A stretch of DNA of 64,000 bases from Rhizobium viscosum (GCF_014873945.1 NZ_JADBEC010000001.1:868001-932000); one strand, 5' to 3'; shown: positions 17,341 through 26,587, numbered from the stretch's first letter. Numbers and translations are program-made. Notes: a model not told the origin generated them from the sequence alone.

Positions 17341-17937
17341 ATGAGGACTATTTTCGGATATGCATTGGCGGCGCTCGGGCTGATGTTACCTGCTGCGGCC
17401 GCGGCGACCGACTGGCAGCCGAGTGAGGAAGTGAAGGCCTACGCGATCACCGGCCGCACCGGCATGGAACTCTACCGGTCCATCGGCGAACACGGGCCGC
17501 AGGCTGGGTCAGGACGAGTGATCGCGCATACGACTTTCAAGCTGACCTGGACGCGCAAATACGAACAGCAGGGCAGCGCCTGCACCCTTACCTACGCGAA
17601 GCCGAAGCTCACCATCATCTATACGCTGCCGAAAGCGCCGAACGACCTGCCGGCGGCTACCAAGGCAAGCTGGGATAGCTTCATGGCCGGCGTGCGCATC
17701 CATGAGCGCTGGCATGGCGAGACGATCATCGAGATGGTGAAAGAGATCGAGACGCTGAGCAACGGCTTCTCCGTGCCTGATGATCCCGGCTGCAAGAAGA
17801 TCAGGCCAGAGCTGACGGTGCGGCTCGGCGAGCTCTCCAACAAGCAGCGCCAGCGCGGCCGGGATTTCGACCGCGTAGAAATGAGTGAAGGCGGCAATAT
17901 CCAGCAGCTCATCCTGAAGCTGGTGAACGGTCCCTGA
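17341..17937 (+). CDS. DUF922 family putative secreted Zn-dependent protease
   Basis: A 198-residue exported protein with a signal peptide ending about AAAAATD (residue 22). It contains the DUF922 signature: a paired-strand region around TFKLTWTRKYEQQGSACTL, then the helix HERWHGETIIEM with the HExxH-like metal site (HERWH) at about residue 122. DUF922 proteins are annotated as putative zinc proteases, but an activity has not been widely shown. Its stop is 5 bp from the stop of a convergent hydrolase gene. Confidence 0.78.
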   Translation: MRTIFGYALAALGLMLPAAAAATDWQPSEEVKAYAITGRTGMELYRSIGEHGPQAGSGRVIAHTTFKLTWTRKYEQQGSACTLTYAKPKLTIIYTLPKAPNDLPAATKASWDSFMAGVRIHERWHGETIIEMVKEIETLSNGFSVPDDPGCKKIRPELTVRLGELSNKQRQRGRDFDRVEMSEGGNIQQLILKLVNGP

Positions 17938-17942
17938 CCGGT

Positions 17943-18509
17943 TCAGAGCGCGGCGAGGAAAGCGTCGACGCGGCTCCAGGTGGCCTCCGCCGCCTTTGCA
18001 TCATAGTCAGGCAGCGACGGATCGGTATAGAGATGACCGACGCCGGGATAGAGGAAAACCTCCAGGCTGATATTGGCTCTCGCGGCATGCGCACGCCACG
18101 CGGCTACTTCATCCGCCGGCTCGTATTCGTCGGGATCGGCAAGGTGGACCTGAACGGGAATGCCCTCGCGCGCATTGGCAGGAATCTCGGCGGTGCCGTG
18201 CAGCAGTAGCATGCCCGATGTCTGCGGTCGGCTCGGCCAGAGGCTTGCGGCAATGCCCGCCCCCATGGAGAAGCCGCCGAGCACGGCCGATGCCGGCAGG
18301 TCGGCGACCGCCTTTTCGGCGCGCCTGCAAAGCTCGGCCCGGCCGATTTCCTCGCGGATAGCGAAACCTTCCTCGATGGTCTGCCCTACCCCGCCCTCGT
18401 AAAGGTCGGGCGTGACAACCTCGTGGCCCGCAGCACGCAGGCGCGCCGCGGCATCGCGTTCAAGGGACCGAAACCCGTAGACCGAATGAAAAAGTACAAT
18501 CGCCGCCAT
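17943..18509 (-). CDS. Dienelactone hydrolase family protein
   Basis: A 188-residue alpha/beta hydrolase of the dienelactone hydrolase family. Signatures are IVLFHSVYGFRSLERDAAARLRAAGHEVVTPDLYEGG at the N-terminus, the nucleophile region AVLGGFSMGAGIA, and the C-terminal FLYPGVGHLYTDPSLPDYD with the catalytic His. The elbow carries Ser instead of the Cys found in true dienelactone hydrolases, so it is probably a general esterase. The ATG at 18509 has GGGAGG; the frame is open 52 codons further upstream but that part overlaps the divergent gene's promoter. Confidence 0.85.
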   Translation of the reverse strand: MAAIVLFHSVYGFRSLERDAAARLRAAGHEVVTPDLYEGGVGQTIEEGFAIREEIGRAELCRRAEKAVADLPASAVLGGFSMGAGIAASLWPSRPQTSGMLLLHGTAEIPANAREGIPVQVHLADPDEYEPADEVAAWRAHAARANISLEVFLYPGVGHLYTDPSLPDYDAKAAEATWSRVDAFLAAL

Positions 18510-18645
18510 CGCTACCTCCCTACTTTGCTGGGTCAACATAGGATTTCTGCAACGTGAAGGCGAGACTTTACCCACAAAAGCCGCAAATGAGCCAAAGAAC
18601 CACCGGAATCGCTTTATAGCCCTTTGCGAGGCGCGACCGGAGGGG

Positions 18646-19620
18646 ATGATGGGACGGAAGCTCAAATATACAGGCGTGGCAATTCTCGCCTTTGCCGCCG
18701 CAGTTTATCTCAATAATACCAGCTTTTTAGCCGAACATCGCGAGGGCAAGCCACTGCTTCTGGCGCATCGCGGCATCGCCCAGCGCTTCGATGAGACGGG
18801 TCTCAAGAACGACACCTGCACCGCCGCGCGCATGCTGCCGCCGAAGCATGATTATCTGGAGAACACAATCCGATCCATGCGGGCGGGATTCGATGCCGGT
18901 GCCGATGTAGTGGAGGTCGACGTGCATCCGACGACCGACGGGCAGTTCGCCGTCTTCCACGACTGGACGCTCGATTGCCGCACGGATGGGCATGGCGTCA
19001 CGCGCGAACATTCCATGGTCGAGATGAAGACACTCGACATCGGTTATGGCTACACGGCCGATGGCGGCAAGAGTTTCCCTTTCCGTGGCAAAGGCGTCGG
19101 TCAGATGCCGACCCTTGACGAGGTGCTTTCCACCTTCCCGGACAAACATCTGCTCATCAACGTCAAAAGCCGCGACCCCTCCGAGGGCGAAAAGCTCGCG
19201 GCCGTGCTGAACGGCCTGCCCGCTGAACGACGCATCAGGATCATCGTCTATGGCGGCGACGAGCCGATCGACCGGCTCCGGCAGCTGGCGCCCGATATCC
19301 GCACGGCTTCGCGCGCCAGCCTGATGGGCTGCCTTACCGGCTATATCGGCTATGGCTGGACGGGCATTCTGCCTGATGATTGCAAGAATGTGATGATGCT
19401 GGTTCCGATCAATTATGCGCCCTGGCTTTGGGGCTGGCCGGACAGGTTCCTCAAGCGCATGCAGGACGCAAATACGCAAGTCTTCGTCATCGGCCCCTAT
19501 CACGGTGGCGGCTTTTCGACCGGTATCGACACTGCCGAACGCTTCGCGCAACTGCCTGACAATTATTCCGGCGGCATATGGACGAACGAGATCGAGACGA
19601 TCGCCAATCTGGTGAAGTGA
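18646..19620 (+). CDS. Glycerophosphodiester phosphodiesterase family protein
   Basis: A 324-residue membrane-anchored or exported enzyme with one N-terminal hydrophobic segment (about 8-26). The GDPD TIM-barrel signatures are visible: LLLAHRGIAQRF, the ENTIRSMRAGFDAGADVVEVDVHPT block with catalytic His and metal-binding Glu/Asp, and FAVFHDWTLDCRTDG. It should hydrolyse glycerophosphodiesters to glycerol-3-phosphate and an alcohol in the periplasm. Two adjacent ATGs share a GGAGGGG site, so the start could be three bases later. It stands alone, with its stop next to the convergent GGDEF-EAL gene. Confidence 0.85.
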   Translation: MMGRKLKYTGVAILAFAAAVYLNNTSFLAEHREGKPLLLAHRGIAQRFDETGLKNDTCTAARMLPPKHDYLENTIRSMRAGFDAGADVVEVDVHPTTDGQFAVFHDWTLDCRTDGHGVTREHSMVEMKTLDIGYGYTADGGKSFPFRGKGVGQMPTLDEVLSTFPDKHLLINVKSRDPSEGEKLAAVLNGLPAERRIRIIVYGGDEPIDRLRQLAPDIRTASRASLMGCLTGYIGYGWTGILPDDCKNVMMLVPINYAPWLWGWPDRFLKRMQDANTQVFVIGPYHGGGFSTGIDTAERFAQLPDNYSGGIWTNEIETIANLVK

Positions 19621-21918
19621 TCAGGCGCCTCGCGCCAACAACATGACGACGATCTCTTCCGGCGCGACAGGCTTGGAGAAGCGATAGCCCTGCGCCTCCT
19701 CGCATCTGGCATGGCGCAGGAATTCCAGCTGCGCATCGGTTTCCACGCCTTCGGCGAGAACCGAGAGCTTCAAAGTCTGGGCGAGGGAAATGACGGCCGA
19801 TGCGATGGCGACGGCGGTCTCATCGGCGGGCAGAGCCTCAACGAGCGAGCGGTCCATCTTCAACCGGTCGAAAGGAAAGGTCTTCAATGCGGCAAGCGAG
19901 GAATAACCGGCGCCGAAATCATCGATCGACAGGCGCACGCCGAGCGCACGCAGCGACAGCATGATGGCGAGCGCACGGGCGGCATCATGCATGATGACGC
20001 TTTCGGTCACCTCCAACTCCAGCCAGCGCGCATTGAGCCTATGGCTATCGATCGCTTCGGCGACGTGGGATGCGAAATCCGGATCGGTAAACTGCTTGGG
20101 CGAGACATTGACGGCAATGGTCAGTGGCGTCAGGCCCATGTCCTGCCAGGCCCGGGCCTGGCGACAGGCCTCGTTCAGCACCCAGAGGCCGAGCGGCACG
20201 ATGAGGCCGGTTTCTTCCGCAAGCGGAATGAAATTGACGGGCGGTATCACGCCCTTGGTCGGATGGTTCCAGCGCACCAGGGCTTCGAGGCCGGTGATGC
20301 GGCCGGTCACGACATCGACCTGCGGCTGGTAGAGCAGGAAGAGCTGATTGGCGATGATCGCCTGGCGCAGTTCCTCCTGCTCGCTGAGCGGCAGATCGAC
20401 CGGATTGCTCACGACGCCGTCGTGGTATTGCAGCGTGTTGCGGCCAAGCTGCTTGGCACGGTACATGGCGCGGTCAGCATTGGTGAGCAATTCTTCAGGC
20501 GTCGCACCATCCCACGGGAAGGCGGCAATGCCGATGCTCGATGTGACGGCGATCTCACCGGTTTCGGAGCGTACAGGCTTGGAAATCGCTTTTTGCAGCT
20601 CCCGCAGGCGCCGCATGATGCCGGCATCGTGGCTGGACTGGTGGACGAGCACGACGAGGAATTCATCGCCGCCGAGGCGTACCACCATATCGGAGGCGCG
20701 CACGCAGTTTGCCATGCGGGCAGCAGTCTCCTTGAGCACCTCGTCGCCGGCGGCGTGGCCGCTCGTGTCGTTGATCTCCTTGAAATTGTCGAGATCGATA
20801 TAGGCAACGGTGACCTTGCGGTTGTTGCGCCGGGCCTGATCGAGGATCTTCGCCATGCGCTCCTTCAGGAAGGCGCGGTTCGGCAGGCCCGTCAGATCAT
20901 CGTGATGGGCCATGAAATGGATGCGGTCATCGACGCGCTTGCGCTCGATAGCGATGCCGGCGATATGGGTGGCGAGCGCCACCAGCTTCATCTCGTGTTC
21001 GGTCGGGCGTCGCGTCTCTTTGGAGTAAAGCGCGAAGGTGCCGAGGACATTCTTCTGCGAGGTGCAGATCGGCGTGGACCAGCAGGAGCGGAAGCCGAAC
21101 TGGCTGACCATCGCCCGGAAATCCTCCCAGAGCGGATCGGCCATGACGTCCTCGACGATGATGGTTTCGCCACGCCAGGCTGCCGTGCCGCAGGAGCCCA
21201 CCTTCGGGCCGATGACAACGCCGTCGATCATGCGGCTGTAGGCGCCGGGCAAATTGGGAGCCGCGCCGTGGTAAAGCCGGGTGCCCTCGCTGTCGAGCAA
21301 GAGTACGGAGCCGGAAATGCCGGTCATCTGCCGTTCGATCATCAGCACCAGCGCTTCGAGGATCATCGGCAGCGGTTCGTTGCGGGCGATCATTTCCAGC
21401 AAGTTCGCCTGGCCGCGATAGAGTTCCTCCTGGCGTTTGCGCTCGGTGATATCGCGAGACACACCGATGAGCCCGACGACCTCGCCGCGATCGTTGCGCA
21501 GCGGTATCTTGGAAGTCAGGCGACACATGGTGCCGCCATCCGGCATCGGCACGAGTTCTTCCATGTCGATGCGGGGCTCGCCGCCCGACATGATCTCTTG
21601 CTCGACATCGAAACACCGGCGGGCCGTCTCAAAATCGAACAGATCAAAATCACGCTTGCCGGCGATCTCGGCAGCGTTCTCCAGCCCGTGGCTGCGCGCC
21701 ACGACAGCATTGGCGAAGACGAAGCGGCTGTCGCGGTCCTTGACGTAAAGAAAATCGGGAAGCTCGTGGACGATCGCCTTGAGGCGGAGGTTCTCTATGC
21801 CTTCGGAAAGATGATGGGCAGTCGCCGCCATCATTGCCTCCGTGGCAGCTACGATACGTTGTGTCTCGGCACTGAAGCTGTCACCAGATTCCCAACGCCG
21901 GGCACCCATTCCTTTCAT
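19621..21918 (-). CDS. PAS-GAF-GGDEF-EAL cyclic-di-GMP signalling protein
   Basis: A 765-residue soluble signalling protein. A PAS domain (about 40-160, FLYVKDRDSRFVFAN) and a GAF domain (about 175-320) sense ligands. The GGDEF domain has an intact RLGGDEF motif near residue 414 preceded five residues earlier by an RASD inhibitory (I) site. The EAL domain (EALVRWNHP near 543) keeps the DDFGAGYSSL, LKMDRSLV and AEGVET catalytic blocks. Both c-di-GMP synthesis and breakdown are thus chemically possible, the former under product inhibition. The ATG at 21918 has GGGAGAA; an in-frame TTG lies 13 codons upstream. There are no transmembrane segments. Confidence 0.93.
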   Translation of the reverse strand: MKGMGARRWESGDSFSAETQRIVAATEAMMAATAHHLSEGIENLRLKAIVHELPDFLYVKDRDSRFVFANAVVARSHGLENAAEIAGKRDFDLFDFETARRCFDVEQEIMSGGEPRIDMEELVPMPDGGTMCRLTSKIPLRNDRGEVVGLIGVSRDITERKRQEELYRGQANLLEMIARNEPLPMILEALVLMIERQMTGISGSVLLLDSEGTRLYHGAAPNLPGAYSRMIDGVVIGPKVGSCGTAAWRGETIIVEDVMADPLWEDFRAMVSQFGFRSCWSTPICTSQKNVLGTFALYSKETRRPTEHEMKLVALATHIAGIAIERKRVDDRIHFMAHHDDLTGLPNRAFLKERMAKILDQARRNNRKVTVAYIDLDNFKEINDTSGHAAGDEVLKETAARMANCVRASDMVVRLGGDEFLVVLVHQSSHDAGIMRRLRELQKAISKPVRSETGEIAVTSSIGIAAFPWDGATPEELLTNADRAMYRAKQLGRNTLQYHDGVVSNPVDLPLSEQEELRQAIIANQLFLLYQPQVDVVTGRITGLEALVRWNHPTKGVIPPVNFIPLAEETGLIVPLGLWVLNEACRQARAWQDMGLTPLTIAVNVSPKQFTDPDFASHVAEAIDSHRLNARWLELEVTESVIMHDAARALAIMLSLRALGVRLSIDDFGAGYSSLAALKTFPFDRLKMDRSLVEALPADETAVAIASAVISLAQTLKLSVLAEGVETDAQLEFLRHARCEEAQGYRFSKPVAPEEIVVMLLARGA

Positions 21919-22143
21919 GACGCTGTTTTCTCCCGGTAACCGCAGGCCTATCCACAATAATCACAATTGAAACCGCTTTCTAAAATAACGAGCATTTCCT
22001 TCGGGGTGCTTAAATGGAAAGGTGAACAAGACGACAATATTTTTGGGTTTCGCTTGCAACTCGACCGACAGTTATTCTGCTGTTGCGGACATGTGCCGAA
22101 AAGAAGCATTTCAGCTGGCATGAATCCTGCCTAAGGCCATGAC

Positions 22144-23526
22144 ATGAAGAAAGATTTCAGCAAAGTCTCCCGACGGGATATACTTGGCATGATGGCAGCC
22201 TCCGGAGCGACCATATTGGTGCCGCGCGCTTCTGCGGCTCCGCTCAGTGCGGAGCAGCCCGGCATGCGCGGGTCGATCGATGCGGCGCAGTATCGCGCCA
22301 TTCCCGAAAGCGGCGACAAGAAGAACCGCAACCTGCAGCAGATGATCGAGAAAGCGGCGCGCGAGAACGTACCGCTCTTTCTGCCATCAGGCACCTATCG
22401 CATCTCCAACCTGACGCTGCCGGATAATACGCGCATATCAGGCGTGCCCGGTGCGACGCGGATCGTCTATACCGGCGAAGGTCACCTCTTCGCTGCTGAC
22501 AATGTCGGCCGCATCGAGCTTTCCAATCTGGTCATCGACGGATCGAACCGTTCGCTCGCCGACTATGCCGGCGCCCTCGTCCAGTTCACTGGCGTCGGCG
22601 AGGTGCTGATCGACAATTGCGAGATTGTCGGCAGCCGCAAACACGCGCTGCAGCTCGAGGGCTGCGGCGGGCGGATCGAGCGCAGCAAGATCTCCGGCGC
22701 AGGGCAGTCCGGCATTTATGCGGTGGAATCTGCAGGGCTTTCGATATCAGGCAATACGGTTTCGGATTGCGGCAATGGCGGCATTCTGGTGCATCGCTGG
22801 AAGAAGGCCGAGGATGGCACGATCGTTTCCGGCAACCGGGTCTTCAATATCCGCGCCAATGACGGCGGCACGGGCGAAAACGGCAACGGTATCAATATCT
22901 TCCGTGCCGATGGCGTGACGGTGACTGATAACCAGATCTCCGACTGCGCCTTTACCGCGGTTCGTGCCAATTCCGGCTCCAACATCCTGATCAGCAACAA
23001 CCAGTGCCGCCGCTCCGGCGAGACGGCGATCTATGTGGAGTTCGAATTCGTCGGCGCGGTCGTCTCCGGCAATGTGATCGACGGGGCGGCAAACGGCATC
23101 TCGATTGCCAATTTCGACCAGGGCGGCCGGCTGGCAAGTGTGACGGGCAACGTCATCCGCAACCTGACGCTCAAAGGACCTTACAAGCACGAGGTCGGCT
23201 TCGGCATCGGCATTGCGGCAGAGGCCGATACGCTGGTGTCAGGCAATGTCATCGAAGATGCGCCGCGCTGGGGGCTGCAGATCGGCTGGGGGCCTTATCT
23301 GCGCAATGTCGTCGTCAACGGCAACGTCGTGCGCAAGTCGCCGGTCGGCTGCGCAGTCTCCGTTGCCGAAGGCGCCGGTTCGGCCGTCATCACCGACAAC
23401 ATCTTCCAGGAGATGGGCAAGGGCGCTGTGATGGGATTCGAGTGGGAGAAGCAGGTTTCTGACGAGCTTGCTGACGGTAGCTCGCGCTATAAACAGCTGA
23501 CCGTTGAGCGAAACCGGATTTCCTGA
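22144..23526 (+). CDS. TIGR03808 family Tat-exported repetitive protein
   Basis: A 460-residue exported protein. A twin-arginine signal (SRRDILGMMAASGATILVP) occupies about residues 8-35. The rest is a right-handed parallel beta-helix: many repeats of the form (V)SGN.V.(D)(C/A).N.GI, visible for example at ISGNTVSDCGNGGI, VTDNQISDCAFTAV and VSGNVIDGAANGI. This matches a family known mainly from rhizobia whose function is unknown; pectate-lyase-like folds suggest polysaccharide binding. The start has AAGG. The gene is monocistronic, with its own promoter region downstream of the divergent c-di-GMP gene. Confidence 0.85.
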   Translation: MKKDFSKVSRRDILGMMAASGATILVPRASAAPLSAEQPGMRGSIDAAQYRAIPESGDKKNRNLQQMIEKAARENVPLFLPSGTYRISNLTLPDNTRISGVPGATRIVYTGEGHLFAADNVGRIELSNLVIDGSNRSLADYAGALVQFTGVGEVLIDNCEIVGSRKHALQLEGCGGRIERSKISGAGQSGIYAVESAGLSISGNTVSDCGNGGILVHRWKKAEDGTIVSGNRVFNIRANDGGTGENGNGINIFRADGVTVTDNQISDCAFTAVRANSGSNILISNNQCRRSGETAIYVEFEFVGAVVSGNVIDGAANGISIANFDQGGRLASVTGNVIRNLTLKGPYKHEVGFGIGIAAEADTLVSGNVIEDAPRWGLQIGWGPYLRNVVVNGNVVRKSPVGCAVSVAEGAGSAVITDNIFQEMGKGAVMGFEWEKQVSDELADGSSRYKQLTVERNRIS

Positions 23527-23623
23527 GCGCTATCAAAAGCTTTCATCGATGTATCATCCGCAGATGCTTCCTTCATGGTCGCGCTGGCCTTAGGTTCGGC
23601 AGGTCGAAGAAGGGGACATTTCC

Positions 23624-24289
23624 ATGCTGACGATTTATGGGGTTTACCGCTCGCGTGCGGCCCGCGTTTACTGGATGGCCGAGGAACTCGGGATCGAATT
23701 CCAGTCGGTGCCGGTGTTGCAGGCCAAACGGCTTGCCAACCCGCTCTCGCCGGACGCGCCTATCAATACTCTGTCGCCGAACTTCCTTGCGCTGAACCCG
23801 ATGGCGCTTATCCCCGCCATCAAGGATGGCGATCTCGTGCTGAACGAGTCTCTGGCGATCAACCTCTATCTCGCGCGCAAGTATGGCGGCGACCTCGGTG
23901 GCAAAACCGTCGAGGAAGACGGTTTGATGACGATGTGGACGGTGTGGGCAGTTTCCGAGCTCGATGGCAACACCGGTAAGATCGTCTCCACCTACGATGA
24001 CGGCAGGGAAAACTCCGAGGCAGGACGCGCGGTGATCGATGTCGCGTGCCGCACCATGAAGCGGCCGCTTGCTGTTCTCGAAAAGCATCTCGAGGGCAAG
24101 GACTGGATCGTCGGCGGACGCTTCACGGTCGTCGACCTCAACATCGCGGAAGTGCTGCGCTATGCCCAGAGCGAAACCGCACTCTTTGAGGCACATCCGA
24201 ACATCGACGCCTGGATCAAGCGCTGCCAATCACGCCCGGCCTATCTGGAAATGCAACGCAAGCGCTCGCTGGAGCCGATCGAGGTCTGA
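23624..24289 (+). CDS. Glutathione S-transferase family protein
   Basis: A 221-residue GST. The thioredoxin-like N-terminal domain begins MLTIYGVYRSRAARVYWMAEELG and carries the glutathione-binding LNPMALIPAIKDGDLVLNESLAINLYLA block with the cis-Pro and Ser. The alpha-helical C-terminal domain has the GGRFTVVDLNIAEVL N-capping motif. It conjugates or handles glutathione in the cytosol; the substrate is unknown. The ATG has AAGGGG. Its stop lies only 2 bp from the stop of a convergent LysR gene. Confidence 0.9.
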   Translation: MLTIYGVYRSRAARVYWMAEELGIEFQSVPVLQAKRLANPLSPDAPINTLSPNFLALNPMALIPAIKDGDLVLNESLAINLYLARKYGGDLGGKTVEEDGLMTMWTVWAVSELDGNTGKIVSTYDDGRENSEAGRAVIDVACRTMKRPLAVLEKHLEGKDWIVGGRFTVVDLNIAEVLRYAQSETALFEAHPNIDAWIKRCQSRPAYLEMQRKRSLEPIEV

Positions 24290-24291
24290 GG

Positions 24292-25188
24292 TCAGCCGAA
24301 GATCGCGGCTGTTTCAGCCATTTCCTCGCGGATCCAGGTCTTGAAGTCGCGTACCTTCTTCGACTCGCGGCTGCCTTCTGCTGTCACGAAATAATAGCCG
24401 TCGCCGGTATTGGCCCGGATGCCGAAGGGTGCGACCAGCCGGCCTTCCTGCAGCGAATAGCCGGCGAGCGTCTGCCAGGCGAGCATCACGCCCTGCCCGG
24501 CAATCGCCGAATCGAGGCAAAGCGAGGCATCGGTGAACACATGGCGCACGGCGGGCGGCTCGCCAGAGAGACCGGCTGCCTGCATCCAGACATCCCATGT
24601 GAACATGGCATGGGCATCGATGACGGCCGGCAGTTTCAGGATGTCGGCCGGCTCCTTCAGCCTCGCGGCCATCTCGGGAGAGCAGACGGGAAACACCACC
24701 TGCTCCAGAAGATGTTCGACCTTCACGCCCGGCCAATGGCCCTTGCCAACGCGGATGGCAACATCGATATCGGAGGCGGCCAGATTGACAAGCTTGGTCG
24801 TTGCATCGAGACGCAGGTTGATTTCGGGGTGGCGCTCCATGAACCTGTCCAGCCGGCAGACCAGCCAGCGCGCGGCGAGAACAGGGGCCACCGAAATGGT
24901 CAGGATACATTCGTCCTTGCGCTGCGCCATCGAGACGGCTTCTGCAAGACGCAGGAAGCCTTCGTTCAGGGCGGCAAGAACGGGAGCGGCTGCTTCCGTT
25001 GCCAACATTCCCTTCGGCGTGCGTTCGAAGAGCAGCCGGCCAAGCTGGGCTTCGGCCTTGATAACCTGCTGGCTGACGGCGCCGACGGAAACGCCGAGTT
25101 CATCCGCCGCCGCTTGAAGCGAGCCAAGCCGACCGACGGCTTCCAACGTGCGAAGACCGTTGAGATGCACCGAGTTGAGATTTCTCAT
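24292..25188 (-). CDS. LysR family transcriptional regulator (GcvA-like)
   Basis: A 298-residue LysR regulator. The DNA-binding part (LNGLRTLEAVGRLGSLQAAADELGVSVGAVSQQVIKAEAQLGRLLFER) has the GcvA/AmpR-type variant helix-turn-helix, and the effector domain includes the LDATTKLVNLAASDIDVAIRVGKG block typical of GcvA relatives. Proteins of this group control glycine cleavage, beta-lactamase or amino-acid genes; the target here is not evident. The start at 25188 has AGGAAAAC. It is convergent with the GST gene, so it is probably not a divergent-pair regulator. Confidence 0.88.
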   Translation of the reverse strand: MRNLNSVHLNGLRTLEAVGRLGSLQAAADELGVSVGAVSQQVIKAEAQLGRLLFERTPKGMLATEAAAPVLAALNEGFLRLAEAVSMAQRKDECILTISVAPVLAARWLVCRLDRFMERHPEINLRLDATTKLVNLAASDIDVAIRVGKGHWPGVKVEHLLEQVVFPVCSPEMAARLKEPADILKLPAVIDAHAMFTWDVWMQAAGLSGEPPAVRHVFTDASLCLDSAIAGQGVMLAWQTLAGYSLQEGRLVAPFGIRANTGDGYYFVTAEGSRESKKVRDFKTWIREEMAETAAIFG

Positions 25189-25356
25189 ATAGTTTTCCTA
25201 TAGCAAGAAACCGGTAATCTCAATTGAAAAGCAGGCGTTCGCGGCCGATATTGACTTCATAAAACAATCATCTCCATAGCAGCAAGATGCAAAGCGTCAT
25301 CGCAATCGAAATCCTTTGCACCAAAGTCGAGCTGAGCCTCAGAAAGCGAGAGCAAG

Positions 25357-25551
25357 ATGTCATTGCTGAAGTTTTTCTTAAGCCAATCGGACCCTGCTGC
25401 CAGGGTCTCGCAAAGCGAATATGATGGAGATGAAGATCTTCTCGATCATCCCGACATCGCCGCCATGTCGCAGCGGGAGCTTGCGGACCTGCCTCTGCCG
25501 CCACCCGCGCCCAAACGCCCTCTGCAACGACAACTAGAGAAATACACTTGA
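25357..25551 (+). CDS. Small hypothetical protein
   Basis: A 64-residue acidic-then-basic protein beginning MSLLKFFLSQSDPA, with a proline-rich C-terminal tail (LPLPPPAPKRPLQ). It has no signal peptide or transmembrane segment. A modest GAGAG site precedes the ATG. Composition and codon use look coding. I do not recognise a family. Confidence 0.55.
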   Translation: MSLLKFFLSQSDPAARVSQSEYDGDEDLLDHPDIAAMSQRELADLPLPPPAPKRPLQRQLEKYT

Positions 25552-25593
25552 ATATATGATAGGTTTCCGCCGGGAACATTCAGGGCGGATAAG

Positions 25594-25947
25594 ATGACGG
25601 AGAGCGTGAACAGCATTCTGGCGCGGTTGAAGCGGCTGGCAAAGGAGGCGGGACTCCCCGGCATCGAGGAAAGTACATCCTATGGCAACCTGGCGCTGAA
25701 GGTCGGGGGCAAAAGTTTCGTCGCGGTCAAGGACGACGAAACGGTGGTCATCTCGATCCCGATCGATCACAAGGAACACCTGCTGACGATGGCGCCCGAC
25801 ATCTACTTTCAGACGAACCATTATGTCGGCTGGCCGCATCTGCCGGTCCGGATCGCCGCTATTGGCGACGATGAGCTCAAGCAGCGGCTGATCGACGCCT
25901 GGACGTACCGGGCGCCAAAGAAGTTGATTTCGGCCTACCGCGCTTAG
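25594..25947 (+). CDS. MmcQ/YjbR family DNA-binding protein
   Basis: A 117-residue protein of the YjbR-like fold (CyaY-like topology). Recognisable parts are the N-terminal helix, the GNLALKVGGKSFVAVKDDETVVISIP sheet and the C-terminal ELKQRLIDAWTYRAPKKLISAY helix with the conserved RAPK segment. Members are annotated as DNA-binding on structural grounds, with little functional evidence. The ATG has an AGGGCGG site. Its stop overlaps by 4 bp the stop of the convergent GST gene. Confidence 0.82.
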   Translation: MTESVNSILARLKRLAKEAGLPGIEESTSYGNLALKVGGKSFVAVKDDETVVISIPIDHKEHLLTMAPDIYFQTNHYVGWPHLPVRIAAIGDDELKQRLIDAWTYRAPKKLISAYRA

Positions 25948-26564
25948 GCTTTTTCGCGTGCCAATGCTCGCTGGACGGCCGGGCGCTCCAGCATGCGGGC
26001 ATAGTGTTCGCTTACCCTGGGGAAGCGCGTGGGATCGACGCCATCGGATGGCAGCCAGCTCGTCATGACGAAGAGATAGGGATCGGCGACCGTATAGTTG
26101 TCACCCATCACCCATGGTCCCCTGAACATGGCTGCCTCGATCAGCTCGAAGCTTTCGCCCATGGTCTGCGGCACCTTGGCCTTCATGGATTCCAGCGCGG
26201 CTTCATCATCGGCCCAGCGGGAGCCGCGCGGGCGGTGGGCATGGTTCACATGCACGGTGGAAGAGATATACCCGTTGAAAGCCTGCAGCCGGGCAAACTC
26301 GAACGGGTCGTCGAGCGGCGCGAGCTTGGCGGCGGGCGCCATCTGGGCGATATAGGCGAGGATCGCCGTCGACTCGGTCAGCACGCCGCGGTCGGTCGCA
26401 AGTGCGGGAACGCGGCCCTTCGGATTGATCTTCAGATAGGCTTCCGAGCGCTGCTCGTTCTCCCGCGTATTGACCTTCTTCGTATCGAAGGAAAGGCCGG
26501 ATTCCTCCAGGGCGATGAGGCTTGCAAGCGCGCAGGTTCCCGGTGCGAAATAGAGTGTGAGCAT
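25944..26564 (-). CDS. Glutathione S-transferase family protein
   Basis: A 206-residue GST of the beta/GstA-like type. It begins MLTLYFAPGTCALASLIALEESG, which includes the conserved N-terminal Cys of beta-class enzymes (PGTCALA), followed by the INPKGRVPALATDRGVLTESTAILAYIA glutathione site and the C-terminal VADPYLFVMTSWL helix. It should act in the cytosol on electrophiles. The ribosome binding site GGGGAG is the 3' arm of a perfect CTCCCC-GAAA-GGGGAG hairpin, so its translation may be controlled by RNA structure. Confidence 0.9.
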   Translation of the reverse strand: MLTLYFAPGTCALASLIALEESGLSFDTKKVNTRENEQRSEAYLKINPKGRVPALATDRGVLTESTAILAYIAQMAPAAKLAPLDDPFEFARLQAFNGYISSTVHVNHAHRPRGSRWADDEAALESMKAKVPQTMGESFELIEAAMFRGPWVMGDNYTVADPYLFVMTSWLPSDGVDPTRFPRVSEHYARMLERPAVQRALAREKA

Positions 26565-26571
26565 GGTGAGA

Positions 26572-26587
26572 CTCCCCTTTCGGGGAG
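26572..26587 (-). promoter_or_regulatory. Hairpin sequestering the GST ribosome binding site
   Basis: On the transcribed strand the sequence folds as CTCCCC-GAAA-GGGGAG, a 6-bp stem closed by a GNRA-type tetraloop. The right arm GGGGAG is the Shine-Dalgarno sequence of the GST gene, 7 nt before its ATG. The hairpin could block initiation until opened, or it could be the end of the DUF4406 transcript read-through. Function is inferred. Confidence 0.5.

Noticed and set aside
19711..21939. 742-codon open frame opposite the PAS-GAF-GGDEF-EAL gene
   Set aside because: It is antisense to a gene with clear catalytic motifs. Long antisense frames are expected in GC-rich DNA with G/C third positions. 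It has no recognisable domain.
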